Source of the DNA: Pseudonocardia terrae
GTDB taxonomy: Bacteria > Actinomycetota > Actinomycetes > Mycobacteriales > Pseudonocardiaceae
Assembly: GCF_021343995.1 (NCBI RefSeq)
Contig: NZ_JAJTTE010000035.1
Coordinates: 17,749-81,748 of the forward strand
Direction: 5' to 3'
Length of the DNA stretch: 64,000 nt
Numbering within the stretch: position 1 is the stretch's first letter; every line of letters starts with the position of its first letter. This document shows positions 19,977 to 27,300 of this stretch, in pieces. Under the pieces are notes generated by a model that saw only the letters and a list, made by a program, of their open reading frames with translations, had not been told where the DNA came from and did not search any database. The position numbers and the translations under genes were made by a program.

Positions 19977-20827
19977 CGACGATCGCCGGCACGACCGCCG
20001 AGACCGGCACCCGCGCCGCCGCCCCGCTCGGCCGGATGCTCGCGGCCGAGGTGCGCTGGGTGTTCCGCCGCCCCCGCACGCTCGTCACGCTGGGCCTGTT
20101 CGCGCTGATCCCGATCCTCATCGCGATCGGCGTGGTCGTCGCCGACCGCAGCGGCGGGGGCGGGCTGATCGGGGCGGTCGCCGGCAACGGCCTGGTGCTC
20201 CCGATCGCGGCCCTGACGGTCGCGCTCGCCCTGCTGCTGCCGCTCGCCGTGGCCATGGCCGCCGCCGACGCGATCGCCGGCGAGGCGGCCAACGGCACCC
20301 TGCGCGGGCTGCTGCTCGCGCCCGTCAGCCGGCTGCGGCTGGTCGGGGTGAAGGCCTTCGGCGTGCTGGTCGTGGCCGCGGCCACGACGCTGACGATCGC
20401 GGTCGTCGGGGTGCTGGCGGGCATGGTCGTGGTCGGCAGCGCCGACGGCGGGATGGTCACCCTGTCCGGCACCACGCTCGGCCTCGGGGCCGGGCTGGCC
20501 CGGGTCGCCCTCGTCGCCGTGTGGGTCGTCGGGCAGCTGGCGGCGGTGGGCGCGGTGGCGCTGGCGGTGTCGTCGCTGACCGAGCACCCCCTCGTCGTGC
20601 TGGCGAGCGTGCTGGGCGGGCTGATCGCGTTCGGGGTGCTGGGCGCGATCCCGGCGCTCGACTGGCTGCAGCCCTGGCTGCTCACCTCGGGCTGGTCGGC
20701 GGGGGCGGACGCGCTGCGCGACCCGATCACGCTCGACGCCATGGGGTCCTCGACGCTGCGGGCGCTCTGCTACGCGGCGATCGGCGTCGGGTTCGCGGTC
20801 TGGCGCATGCAGCGCAGGGATGCCTGA
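19973..20827 (+). CDS. ABC transporter permease (ABC-2 type)
   Basis: A 284-aa polytopic protein with about six membrane helices, the first near residues 35-55. It has no binding-protein partner. Overlap with the ATPase gene (ATGA) marks them as one exporter, with two permeases and two ATPases expected in the complex. The final gene of the run, a pterin dehydratase, starts 28 bases later and may be co-transcribed. Confidence 0.88.
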   Translation: MTTIAGTTAETGTRAAAPLGRMLAAEVRWVFRRPRTLVTLGLFALIPILIAIGVVVADRSGGGGLIGAVAGNGLVLPIAALTVALALLLPLAVAMAAADAIAGEAANGTLRGLLLAPVSRLRLVGVKAFGVLVVAAATTLTIAVVGVLAGMVVVGSADGGMVTLSGTTLGLGAGLARVALVAVWVVGQLAAVGAVALAVSSLTEHPLVVLASVLGGLIAFGVLGAIPALDWLQPWLLTSGWSAGADALRDPITLDAMGSSTLRALCYAAIGVGFAVWRMQRRDA

Positions 20828-20855
20828 GCCGCCCGTCTGCCCCATGATGGCCGGC

Positions 20856-21152
20856 ATGGCCGAACTGCTGGACGACGCCGCCGTCACCGCCGCGCTGGCC
20901 GACCTGCCGGGGTGGGAGCGCGACGGGGACGCGATCGTGCGCACCGCCGAGCTGCCGAGCTTCCCCGACGCGATCACGGTCGTCGACCGGGTGGCCGAGG
21001 ACGCCGAGGAGCGGAACCACCACCCGGACATCGACATCCGCTGGCGGAAGGTCACCTTCCGGCTCTCGACGCACTCCGCCGGCGGGCTCACCGCGAAGGA
21101 CACCGAGCTGGCCGCGCAGATCTCCGCGCGGATCGACGCCGCCGGGCGGTAG
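20856..21152 (+). CDS. 4a-hydroxytetrahydrobiopterin dehydratase (pterin-4a-carbinolamine dehydratase)
   Basis: A 98-aa protein with the family active-site motif EERNHHPDIDI and the conserved end of the fold (TFRLSTHSAGGLTAKD). It recycles the 4a-carbinolamine formed by pterin-dependent hydroxylases. In many bacteria lacking phenylalanine hydroxylase it has a presumed role in molybdopterin metabolism. I chose ATG 20856 over an earlier ATG because it gives the normal family length. Confidence 0.92.
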   Translation: MAELLDDAAVTAALADLPGWERDGDAIVRTAELPSFPDAITVVDRVAEDAEERNHHPDIDIRWRKVTFRLSTHSAGGLTAKDTELAAQISARIDAAGR

Positions 21153-21192
21153 CGCTCCCGGCGGGGCGGTGGCGAGCCCGACGGGCCGGAGC

Positions 21193-21265
21193 GACTCAGC
21201 CGGGCGGCGGGTGATTCAGCCCGGGCGGCGGGTGATTCAGCCCGGGCGGCGGCTGACTCGGCCGG
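21193..21265. repeat. 20-21-bp tandem repeat, about 3.5 copies
   Basis: Units begin at 21193, 21213, 21234 and 21255 with the form GAYTCAGCCCGGGCGGCGGGT. The minus-strand gene at 21237-21878 stops inside the third unit. Each of the first three units carries a TCA (TGA on the minus strand). Like the repeat at 11851 it sits at the 3' end of a minus-strand gene. Confidence 0.65.
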
Positions 21266-21878
21266 GCAAGGTGACCCGCGGGTCGGCGAGGAACGACTCG
21301 ACGAAGGTCGCGCCCGCGCCGAGGGCGTAGCGCTTGTGCGCCGCCTCGGTGCCCGTGAGCAGGTACTCCGTCGCCGGGGCCCCGACCGGCCGCTCCGGCA
21401 GCGATCGCGCGATCTCCGCCCCGTACACCGCCGCCGCGACCTCGGCGGCGTGCGCGACCGCGGCCCGGTCGGGCCGGCGCGCGAGCTCCCCGGGCGCGAG
21501 GATCCCGAGGCCCGGGCCGGGATCGAAGCCGACGACCTCGCTGAGCGCGGCGAGCAGGTCGTCCTCCGCCGCGGCGGGCGACGGCCGTCGCAGCGCGAGC
21601 CGGTGCACCGGCACCGCCCGCAGGCCGCAGCGGGCGAGCAGGCGCGGGTCCGCGTCGACCGCCACGAGGATCTCGACCCCCGCGCCACCGGCGAGGAGGT
21701 GTTGCAGGAGGCCACCGGCCTCGGCCAGCAGTTCGGCACCGTCGACCGCCGCCACGACGACCCGCGACGCCCGCTCCAGCGGTGCCTCGGGGACGCGGTG
21801 GCGTCCGGTCCGCGTCGTCGCGGTCCCGGGTCCGCACAGTTCGCTGATCATCACCTGTCCAGAAGGGGAGGACTCCAC
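21237..21878 (-). CDS. hypothetical protein, possibly a degenerate LmbE/PIG-L-like fold
   Basis: A 213-aa protein. The order RVVVAAVDGAELL, VEILVAVDADPRLL, LLAALSEVVGFDPGPGLG and AVAHAAEVAAAVYGA resembles the strand/helix plan of LmbE-type deacetylases. However, neither the N-terminal HPDD nor the GHPDH metal site is present, so deacetylase activity is unlikely. No partner genes are adjacent. The start may be ATG 21878 or ATG 21851. The family assignment is weak. Confidence 0.5.
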   Translation of the reverse strand: MESSPSGQVMISELCGPGTATTRTGRHRVPEAPLERASRVVVAAVDGAELLAEAGGLLQHLLAGGAGVEILVAVDADPRLLARCGLRAVPVHRLALRRPSPAAAEDDLLAALSEVVGFDPGPGLGILAPGELARRPDRAAVAHAAEVAAAVYGAEIARSLPERPVGAPATEYLLTGTEAAHKRYALGAGATFVESFLADPRVTLPGRVSRRPG

Positions 21879-22000
21879 TGTGGAGATCGGGCGGCTCCGT
21901 CACGGCGTTATGCAGCCGTGCGCGGCGTGCGGCGAGCGGTCGCCTGGTCGGTGAGCGGTTCGCCGCGCGGAAGTTCTCTCGATGGTCGAGACTGTCCGCT

Positions 22001-22486
22001 ATGACCGTTCACGCGTCATGGACCCGTCCGCCCGCCCTGCTCGCGCTGCTCGGTTTCGTCGCCGCGGTGGTGGTCGTCGCCGTCGTCGGCGGGCTCGCTT
22101 CGGCGTCGGCCTCGGAGCAGTACGCCTCGTTCGCGCGGCCCTCCTGGGCGCCGCCGTCGTGGCTGTTCGGGCCGGTCTGGACGGTGCTCTACGCGACGAT
22201 CGCGGTGTCCGGCTGGCTCGTCTGGCGCCGGGCCGGGCTCACCGTGCCCGCCCACGTCGTCTACGCCGTGCAGCTCGTGCTGAACATGGCGTGGACCCCG
22301 CTCTTCTTCGCGGCGGGCCTGTACGGAGTCGCCTTCGCCGAGATCGTGCTGCTGTGGCTGTCGATCGTCGCGACGATCGCGCTCTTCGCCCGGCACAGCC
22401 GCGCCGCGGCCTGGCTGCTCGTGCCCTACCTGGGCTGGGTCACCTTCGCGGCCGCCCTCAACTACGCCATCTGGACGCTCTCCTGA
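22001..22486 (+). CDS. tspO: TspO/MBR family protein
   Basis: A 161-aa membrane protein with five predicted helices and the TspO landmarks PSWAPPSWLFGPVWTVLY and QLVLNMAWTPLFF, which line the porphyrin/cholesterol-binding pocket. Bacterial TspO binds porphyrins and heme-related tetrapyrroles and is linked to stress and photo-oxidative signalling. It is followed 24 bases later by the aromatic leader peptide of the DAHP synthase gene, which has its own promoter-like -10. Confidence 0.92.
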   Translation: MTVHASWTRPPALLALLGFVAAVVVVAVVGGLASASASEQYASFARPSWAPPSWLFGPVWTVLYATIAVSGWLVWRRAGLTVPAHVVYAVQLVLNMAWTPLFFAAGLYGVAFAEIVLLWLSIVATIALFARHSRAAAWLLVPYLGWVTFAAALNYAIWTLS

Positions 22487-22496
22487 GCGTGGCTGC

Positions 22497-22502
22497 TACG
22501 GT
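22497..22502 (+). promoter_or_regulatory. -10 element (TACGGT) of the DAHP synthase leader transcript
   Basis: TACGGT fits the TAnnnT -10 consensus of housekeeping actinobacterial promoters. It stands eight bases before the leader-peptide ATG (22510), so transcription should begin at about 22509-22510 and the leader ORF would be leaderless. The -35 region is not clear. The same hexamer precedes pbpA at 36901-36906. Confidence 0.5.
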
Positions 22503-22509
22503 GGTGCGC

Positions 22510-22575
22510 ATGGCGCGCCGATACTGGTTTAGCGGGCCGGCCCGGGATGGGTCGGCACGCAGCCTGCTGCGCTGA
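22510..22575 (+). CDS. aromatic-residue leader peptide (21 aa) upstream of DAHP synthase
   Basis: The ORF starts MARRYWFSGP and stops at TGA 22573-22575. Codons 5-7 are TAC, TGG and TTT, so Tyr, Trp and Phe, the three end products of the aromatic pathway, are adjacent. TTT is a rare codon in this genome. The ORF lies 82 bases before the gene for the first enzyme of that pathway and is followed by alternative hairpins. This is the layout of a ribosome-mediated attenuator: scarcity of any aromatic amino acid would stall the ribosome at codons 5-7. It has no obvious Shine-Dalgarno, in line with leaderless translation. Confidence 0.78.
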   Translation: MARRYWFSGPARDGSARSLLR

Positions 22576-22649
22576 CCCATCCCATGAGAGCCGGTAACCA
22601 CCTGGGCCGGCTCGGCGGATCTCGACCGGGGCCGGTCCGCGAAAGGACC
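22537..22649 (+). promoter_or_regulatory. attenuator-like set of mutually exclusive RNA hairpins before DAHP synthase
   Basis: Stem 1 is a perfect 10 bp: 22544-22553 with 22574-22583, with an inner stem CGCAG/CTGCG. It spans the leader stop codon. Stem 2 is 7 bp: 22588-22594 with 22607-22613. A competing 10-bp helix joins 22537-22546 to 22601-22610 with one G-U pair and excludes both. Further down, 22634-22638 can pair with 22645-22649 across the Shine-Dalgarno GAAAGGA, and 22624-22629 with 22632-22637 competes with that. No U-run is seen, so control of translation start or Rho access is as likely as intrinsic termination. Confidence 0.6.
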
Positions 22650-22656
22650 CACCCCA

Positions 22657-23736
22657 ATGTCCCCCCTCGATACCGCCGCCGGCCCGATTGCTGCGGCCGC
22701 GCTCGACCGGCACCGCACGGCACGGATCAGCCCGCTGCTCTCCCCCGCGCTGCTGCGCGACGAGCTGCCGGCCGACGACCAGGTCGCCGCGGTGGTCACC
22801 CGCGGCCGGGCCGACGTCGTCGACGTCCTCGACGGCCGCGACGACCGGCTGCTGGTCGTCGTCGGGCCCTGCTCGATCCACGACCCCGACGCGGCGCTCG
22901 ACTACGCGCACCGGCTCGCGGCCCAGGCGGAACGGCTCTCCGGGGACCTGCTCGTGGTGATGCGCGCGTACTTCGAGAAGCCCCGCTCGACCGTCGGGTG
23001 GAAGGGCCTGATCAACGATCCGGGACTCGACGGCAGCTTCGACGTCAACCGTGGCCTGCGGACCGCCCGGCGGCTGCTGCTCGACATCACCGCGCTCGGC
23101 CTGCCGGTCGGCTGCGAGTTCCTCGACCCGATCACCCCGCAGTTCATCGCCGACACCGTGACCTGGGGGGCCATCGGCGCCCGGACCGCGGCCTCGCAGG
23201 TGCACCGGCAGCTGGTCAGCGGCCTGTCGATGCCGGTCGGCATCAAGAACGGCACGGACGGCGACGTCCAGGTCGCCGTCGACGGCATCGGCGCCGCCGC
23301 GGCCCCGCACGTGTTCATGGGCATCAACCCCGACGGCCTCGCCGCCCTGGTGCGCACCACCGGGAACCCCGACGCGCACGTCATCCTGCGCGGCGGCGGG
23401 TCCGGCCCGAACTACTCCGCCGAGGACGTGGCCGACGCCCGTACGCGGCTCGCGAAGGCCGGCCTGCCCGAGCGCGTGGTCGTCGACGCCAGCCACGGCA
23501 ACTCGCGCAAGGACCACGTGCGGCAGGCCGAGGTGGTGCGGGAGATCGCGGCCCGGATCGCCGGCGGGGACACCGGCGTGACCGGGCTGATGATGGAGAG
23601 CTTCCTGGTCGAGGGGAACCAGTCGCTCGGCGGCGAGCTCGTCTACGGGCGGTCGGTCACCGACAAGTGCCTGTCGTGGGACACCACCGCGGCCATGCTC
23701 GACGAGCTCGCCGCCGCGGTGCGCGCCCGGCGCTGA
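22657..23736 (+). CDS. aroG: 3-deoxy-7-phosphoheptulonate (DAHP) synthase, type I (AroF/G/H class)
   Basis: A 359-aa enzyme that condenses phosphoenolpyruvate and erythrose 4-phosphate, the committed step of the shikimate pathway. Landmarks of the short, metal-dependent class are VGPCSIHD, RAYFEKPRSTVGWKG, GCEFLDPITPQF and the metal/PEP region VVVDASHGNSRKDH. ATG 22657 follows GAAAGGA by nine bases. Many actinobacteria use a type II enzyme instead, so this may be the second isoenzyme. Regulation by the Tyr-Trp-Phe leader upstream is strongly suggested. Confidence 0.94.
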   Translation: MSPLDTAAGPIAAAALDRHRTARISPLLSPALLRDELPADDQVAAVVTRGRADVVDVLDGRDDRLLVVVGPCSIHDPDAALDYAHRLAAQAERLSGDLLVVMRAYFEKPRSTVGWKGLINDPGLDGSFDVNRGLRTARRLLLDITALGLPVGCEFLDPITPQFIADTVTWGAIGARTAASQVHRQLVSGLSMPVGIKNGTDGDVQVAVDGIGAAAAPHVFMGINPDGLAALVRTTGNPDAHVILRGGGSGPNYSAEDVADARTRLAKAGLPERVVVDASHGNSRKDHVRQAEVVREIAARIAGGDTGVTGLMMESFLVEGNQSLGGELVYGRSVTDKCLSWDTTAAMLDELAAAVRARR

Positions 23737-23775
23737 TCCGGGATGGGCCGGCCGCCCGGTGGGTATCCGCCCGGC

Positions 23776-24204
23776 ATGGGTGACTACGTGCAGTCCACCA
23801 CCGTGGCGGCCGAGCCCGACGCGCTGTTCCGCTACCTGTCCGACGTCCACCACCTCCCGGACTACTTCGACTCCATGCGCGAGGCGGAGCCGACCGGCGG
23901 CGCCCCCACCGGGGACGTGCCCGGCGGCGCCGAGGAGGTGCACGTCGTCGCCGACGTCGACGGCGAGCGCAAGGAGGGCGAGGCCTGGCTCGACAGCGAC
24001 CCGGCTCTGCGCTCCCTGCGCTGGGGCTCCGAGGGCCCGAACGGCTACCACGGGGAGCTGTCCGTGAACGCGGCCGCCGGGGGCTCGGAAGTCACCGTCA
24101 CCCTCCACACGGAGCACGTCGACGGCGACCGGATCCGCGCCGGCCTCGAACACACCCTCGCCGAGATCAAGCGGACGGTGGAGGCCGGCGCCGACCCGTC
24201 CTGA
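23776..24204 (+). CDS. SRPBCC family protein
   Basis: A 142-aa protein starting MGDYVQSTTVAAEPDALFRYLSD, which is the opening strand and helix of the SRPBCC/polyketide-cyclase fold, with a C-terminal helix (RAGLEHTLAEIKRTVEAG). The fold binds small hydrophobic ligands. It begins 40 bases after the DAHP synthase stop on the same strand, so co-transcription is possible, but no functional link is evident. Confidence 0.8.
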   Translation: MGDYVQSTTVAAEPDALFRYLSDVHHLPDYFDSMREAEPTGGAPTGDVPGGAEEVHVVADVDGERKEGEAWLDSDPALRSLRWGSEGPNGYHGELSVNAAAGGSEVTVTLHTEHVDGDRIRAGLEHTLAEIKRTVEAGADPS

Positions 24205-24249
24205 CCACCGCGGAGCAGGACCGCCGCGAAAGGTCGGCGCGGTAGGGCG

Positions 24250-24702
24250 TCAGACGATCCGGCGGTGCTCCAGCCCGCCCGGCCCCGGCCGCCACGAGAC
24301 GATCTTCGTGACCGTCACGACCACCGGCTGGGAGAAGGTGCGCAGCCACTCGGCGAAGCTCTGCCCGCCGAGCAGGGCATGGTACTTCTCCTCGAAGGGC
24401 GCCAGGTCGTCGGCGACGTCGTCGGGGCCGGCGAGTGCCGCCTCGCCCTCACCGAGGACGATGTCCGCCCCGCCGGCGGCACTGTCCAGTGAGAAGGCCA
24501 CGGCGGGGTTGCGCCGCACCCGCCCGACCTTCGCCGTGCCCGGGCGGCTGAACACCACGATCCGCGGGTCCGCGAACAGGAACCAGACCGGTGCTGTGTG
24601 CGGCCGGGAGGTGCGGTCCACCGTGCTCAGCCACAGGATCGGCTCGCGCGCGCGCCGGGCCGCGACGGCGGCGTCCTGCGGGCCGAGCAGCGGGACGGTC
24701 AC
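24250..24702 (-). CDS. pyridoxamine 5'-phosphate oxidase-fold / F420-dependent oxidoreductase family protein
   Basis: A 150-aa split-barrel protein from GTG 24702. Markers are LWLSTVDRTSRPHTAPVWFLF near the N-terminus, GRVRRNPAVAFSLDS in the middle, and a C-terminal VVVTVTKIVSWRPG. This arrangement is typical of the TIGR03618/TIGR03667-type actinobacterial branch, which uses F420 or flavin. The substrate is unknown. It is divergent from the efflux-pump gene at 24832. Confidence 0.82.
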   Translation of the reverse strand: MTVPLLGPQDAAVAARRAREPILWLSTVDRTSRPHTAPVWFLFADPRIVVFSRPGTAKVGRVRRNPAVAFSLDSAAGGADIVLGEGEAALAGPDDVADDLAPFEEKYHALLGGQSFAEWLRTFSQPVVVTVTKIVSWRPGPGGLEHRRIV

Positions 24703-24831
24703 GCAGTCACTCCAGCAGCCGCGTCCCGGCGCGGCAAGCGACGGGGCCGGACGCTGCGCCGGCCGGAGGCGGCGGCGCGGCATTCCACGACGTCGTTCCC
24801 CGGTGGAACGATTCTTTGCCAGACTGCGGGC

Positions 24832-26502
24832 ATGCCCCCCGACGCCCGGACCGCGGCGCCCGCCACCGGCCGCGGCTGGGCGCTGCCCCTCGTGGTGCTG
24901 ATCGCCGGGATGTTCATGTCGGTGCTCGACACCAGCATCGTCAACGTCGCGGTGCCGACGATCCAGAACTCCTTCGGTGCGACCACCGACGAGGTGCAGT
25001 GGGTCGCCACGGCCTACACGCTGGCGCTCGGCGTGGTCGTGCCGCTTTCGGCCTGGTTGTCGGACCGGTACGGGGCGACCGTCGTCTACATCGTCTCCCT
25101 GCTCGCGTTCGCCGGCGGCTCGGCGCTGTGCGGGGTGGCGTGGAGCCTGGAGAGCCTGGTCGCGTTCCGCATCGTGCAGGCGATCCCGGGCGGGATCCTG
25201 CCGGTGGTCACGCTGTCCATCCTCTACCGGATCGTGCCGCGCGAGCAGCTCGGCGCGGCCATGGGCCTCTACGGGCTGGGCATCATCGTCGCCCCCGCCG
25301 TCGGCCCGACGCTGGGCGGCTACCTGGTCGAGTACGTGGACTGGCGACTGATCTTCTTCATCAACGTGCCGGTCGGCGTGCTCGGTGCCGCGGCGGCGGT
25401 CGCGGTCCTCCCCCGGTTCGGCCCGACCCGCCGCGCCCGGTTCGACGTCCTCGGCTTCCTGAGCATCGCCGTCGCCCTGTTCTCCCTGCTCCTGGCCCTG
25501 TCCGAGGGGCAGGACTGGGGCTGGACCTCGCTGCCGACCGTCGGCCTCGCCTGCCTCGGCGTGCTCTGCCTGGCCCTGTTCGTGGTGATCGAGCTCGAGG
25601 TCGACGAGCCCCTGCTCAACGTCCGGGTGTTCCGGTACTGGCCGTTCACGAACTCCCTGCTGATCATCTCGGTGCTGTCGGTCGGGCTGTTCGCGGTGCT
25701 CTTCTACGTCCCGGTCTACCTGCAGCAGGCCCAGGGCATGGGGGCGTTCGAGGCCGGGTTCGTGCTGCTCCCGCAGGCACTGATCATGGCGGTGCTGATG
25801 CCCGTCGCCGGGCGGCTGTACGACCGGATCGGGCCGCGGTGGCCGGCGTTCGCCGGGCTGCTGGTGTGCGCGGGCGGGACCTACCTGCTGCGCGGGCTCA
25901 CCGCGGTGACCTCGCACGTCGAGATCGCGCTGCTGCTGATGCTCCGCGCGGCCGGCATGGGCATGGCGATGATGCCGGTGATGACCGGCGGGCTCGCGAG
26001 CGTCCCGGTCAGCGAGGTCAACTCCGGCAGCGCGTTCAACAACGTCGTGCAGCGGACCGCGGCGGCGCTCGGTCTGGCCGTCCTCACGGCGGTGGTCACG
26101 GCCACCCAGGCGCAGATGCTCTCCGACCGCTCCGCCCTCGTCGGCCCGGACACCCCGGTCCCGGCGCTCGGGCCCGGCCGGGAGGGCCACGTGCTCGGCC
26201 TCTACGTGACCTACCGGCAGACCGCCAACCAGTCCTTCGTCGAGGCGCTGGACAACCTCATGGTCCTCACGACGGTGATCACCCTCGTCGGCGCGGCGCT
26301 CGCGCTCCTCCTGCGGTCCGGCAAGGCGCCTGCGGCACAGGCGGATCCGGCGCCCGCCGGTCCGGGCGAGGCGGCCCGGGACGCCCCGACGCCGTCGTCC
26401 GGCCCCTCCGGGAACGGAGCGGCGACGACCGGGCACGCGACGGCCGACGAACCCGGCGAATCCGACGACGCCCGCCGGGACCCGGTCCGCACGCAGGGCT
26501 GA
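24832..26502 (+). CDS. DHA2-family MFS multidrug efflux transporter (14 helices)
   Basis: A 556-aa drug:H+ antiporter. Motif C-like and A-like landmarks are VLDTSIVNVAVPTIQ in helix 1 and WLSDRYG in loop 2-3. The long C-terminus ends in a Pro/Ala-rich cytoplasmic tail. EmrB-type pumps of this class work with HlyD/EmrA adaptor proteins, and two adaptor genes converge on it from the right (end to end, eight bases apart). The pair therefore probably forms one export system although encoded on opposite strands. Confidence 0.9.
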   Translation: MPPDARTAAPATGRGWALPLVVLIAGMFMSVLDTSIVNVAVPTIQNSFGATTDEVQWVATAYTLALGVVVPLSAWLSDRYGATVVYIVSLLAFAGGSALCGVAWSLESLVAFRIVQAIPGGILPVVTLSILYRIVPREQLGAAMGLYGLGIIVAPAVGPTLGGYLVEYVDWRLIFFINVPVGVLGAAAAVAVLPRFGPTRRARFDVLGFLSIAVALFSLLLALSEGQDWGWTSLPTVGLACLGVLCLALFVVIELEVDEPLLNVRVFRYWPFTNSLLIISVLSVGLFAVLFYVPVYLQQAQGMGAFEAGFVLLPQALIMAVLMPVAGRLYDRIGPRWPAFAGLLVCAGGTYLLRGLTAVTSHVEIALLLMLRAAGMGMAMMPVMTGGLASVPVSEVNSGSAFNNVVQRTAAALGLAVLTAVVTATQAQMLSDRSALVGPDTPVPALGPGREGHVLGLYVTYRQTANQSFVEALDNLMVLTTVITLVGAALALLLRSGKAPAAQADPAPAGPGEAARDAPTPSSGPSGNGAATTGHATADEPGESDDARRDPVRTQG

Positions 26503-26510
26503 CGGCCCGC

Positions 26511-27284
26511 TCAGCCATCCTTGTGGATCTTCACCGTGACGTTCATGCCCGGCACGAGCTGCAGGTTCTTCGTGTCCTCGATCCCGATCCGCACCGGGAT
26601 GACCTGGGTGACCTTCTGGAAGTTGCCGGAGGTGTTGGACTGCGGGAAGGGCGAGAACACCCCGGCCGCGCCGCCCTGGACCTCCTGCACGCTGCCGTGC
26701 AGGTCGACGCCGGGGAAGGCGTCGACCGCGATGTCGACGGGCTGACCGATGTGGACGTCGTCGATGTCGGTCTCGTCGACCCGCGCGGTGACGTAGATGC
26801 GCGAGAAGTCGTAGGCCATCGCGAGCTCGGTCCCGGCGGCGACGAAGGCCCCCTCCACGCCGTTGTCCACGACGACGGTCGCGTCGCCCGGGGCCCGGAT
26901 GGCCTGCTGGGGCTGCACGAACCCGCCCTGGATCCGGATGCGTCCGACGGTGTGGTTCTTGAGCAGCTGCGAGCCCTGGTGCGCCGTCCAGTCGACCAGC
27001 GTCCCGCCGGCCGGCGCGTTGACCGAGATCTTGTCCCCGTCGACCTGCGCGTTGTCGGTGGTGACGTACCGGCCGCCCTCGACCACGTAGACCACGACGA
27101 GCACGGCCGCGACCACGACGGCGACGACCGCGATCACCAGGAGCGAGACGCGGGTCTGCCGTCTCATCCGACGCTTGGGCGCGGGTGGGGCGGCGAGCCC
27201 GCCGCCCTCCCCGTCGCCGTTCCCGTCGGCTGTCGTGTCGGCCTTCCCGCCTGCCGGGGGTGGCTCGATCGGACCTTCGACCAT
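26511..27284 (-). CDS. EmrA/HlyD-type membrane-fusion (adaptor) protein
   Basis: A 257-aa protein with a cytoplasmic Pro/Gly-rich N-terminus, one membrane helix (about 46-68) and an EmrA-like start of the extracytoplasmic part (YVTTDNAQVDGDKISVNAP). A beta-barrel region follows (TARVDETDIDDVHIGQPVDIAVDAFPG). The long coiled-coil of Gram-negative EmrA is missing, as expected without an outer membrane. ATG 27284 follows GGGAGG. It lies 16 bases after the second adaptor gene and converges with the DHA2 pump. Confidence 0.85.
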   Translation of the reverse strand: MVEGPIEPPPAGGKADTTADGNGDGEGGGLAAPPAPKRRMRRQTRVSLLVIAVVAVVVAAVLVVVYVVEGGRYVTTDNAQVDGDKISVNAPAGGTLVDWTAHQGSQLLKNHTVGRIRIQGGFVQPQQAIRAPGDATVVVDNGVEGAFVAAGTELAMAYDFSRIYVTARVDETDIDDVHIGQPVDIAVDAFPGVDLHGSVQEVQGGAAGVFSPFPQSNTSGNFQKVTQVIPVRIGIEDTKNLQLVPGMNVTVKIHKDG

Positions 27285-27300
27285 CGTGGACCCTCCCCGG

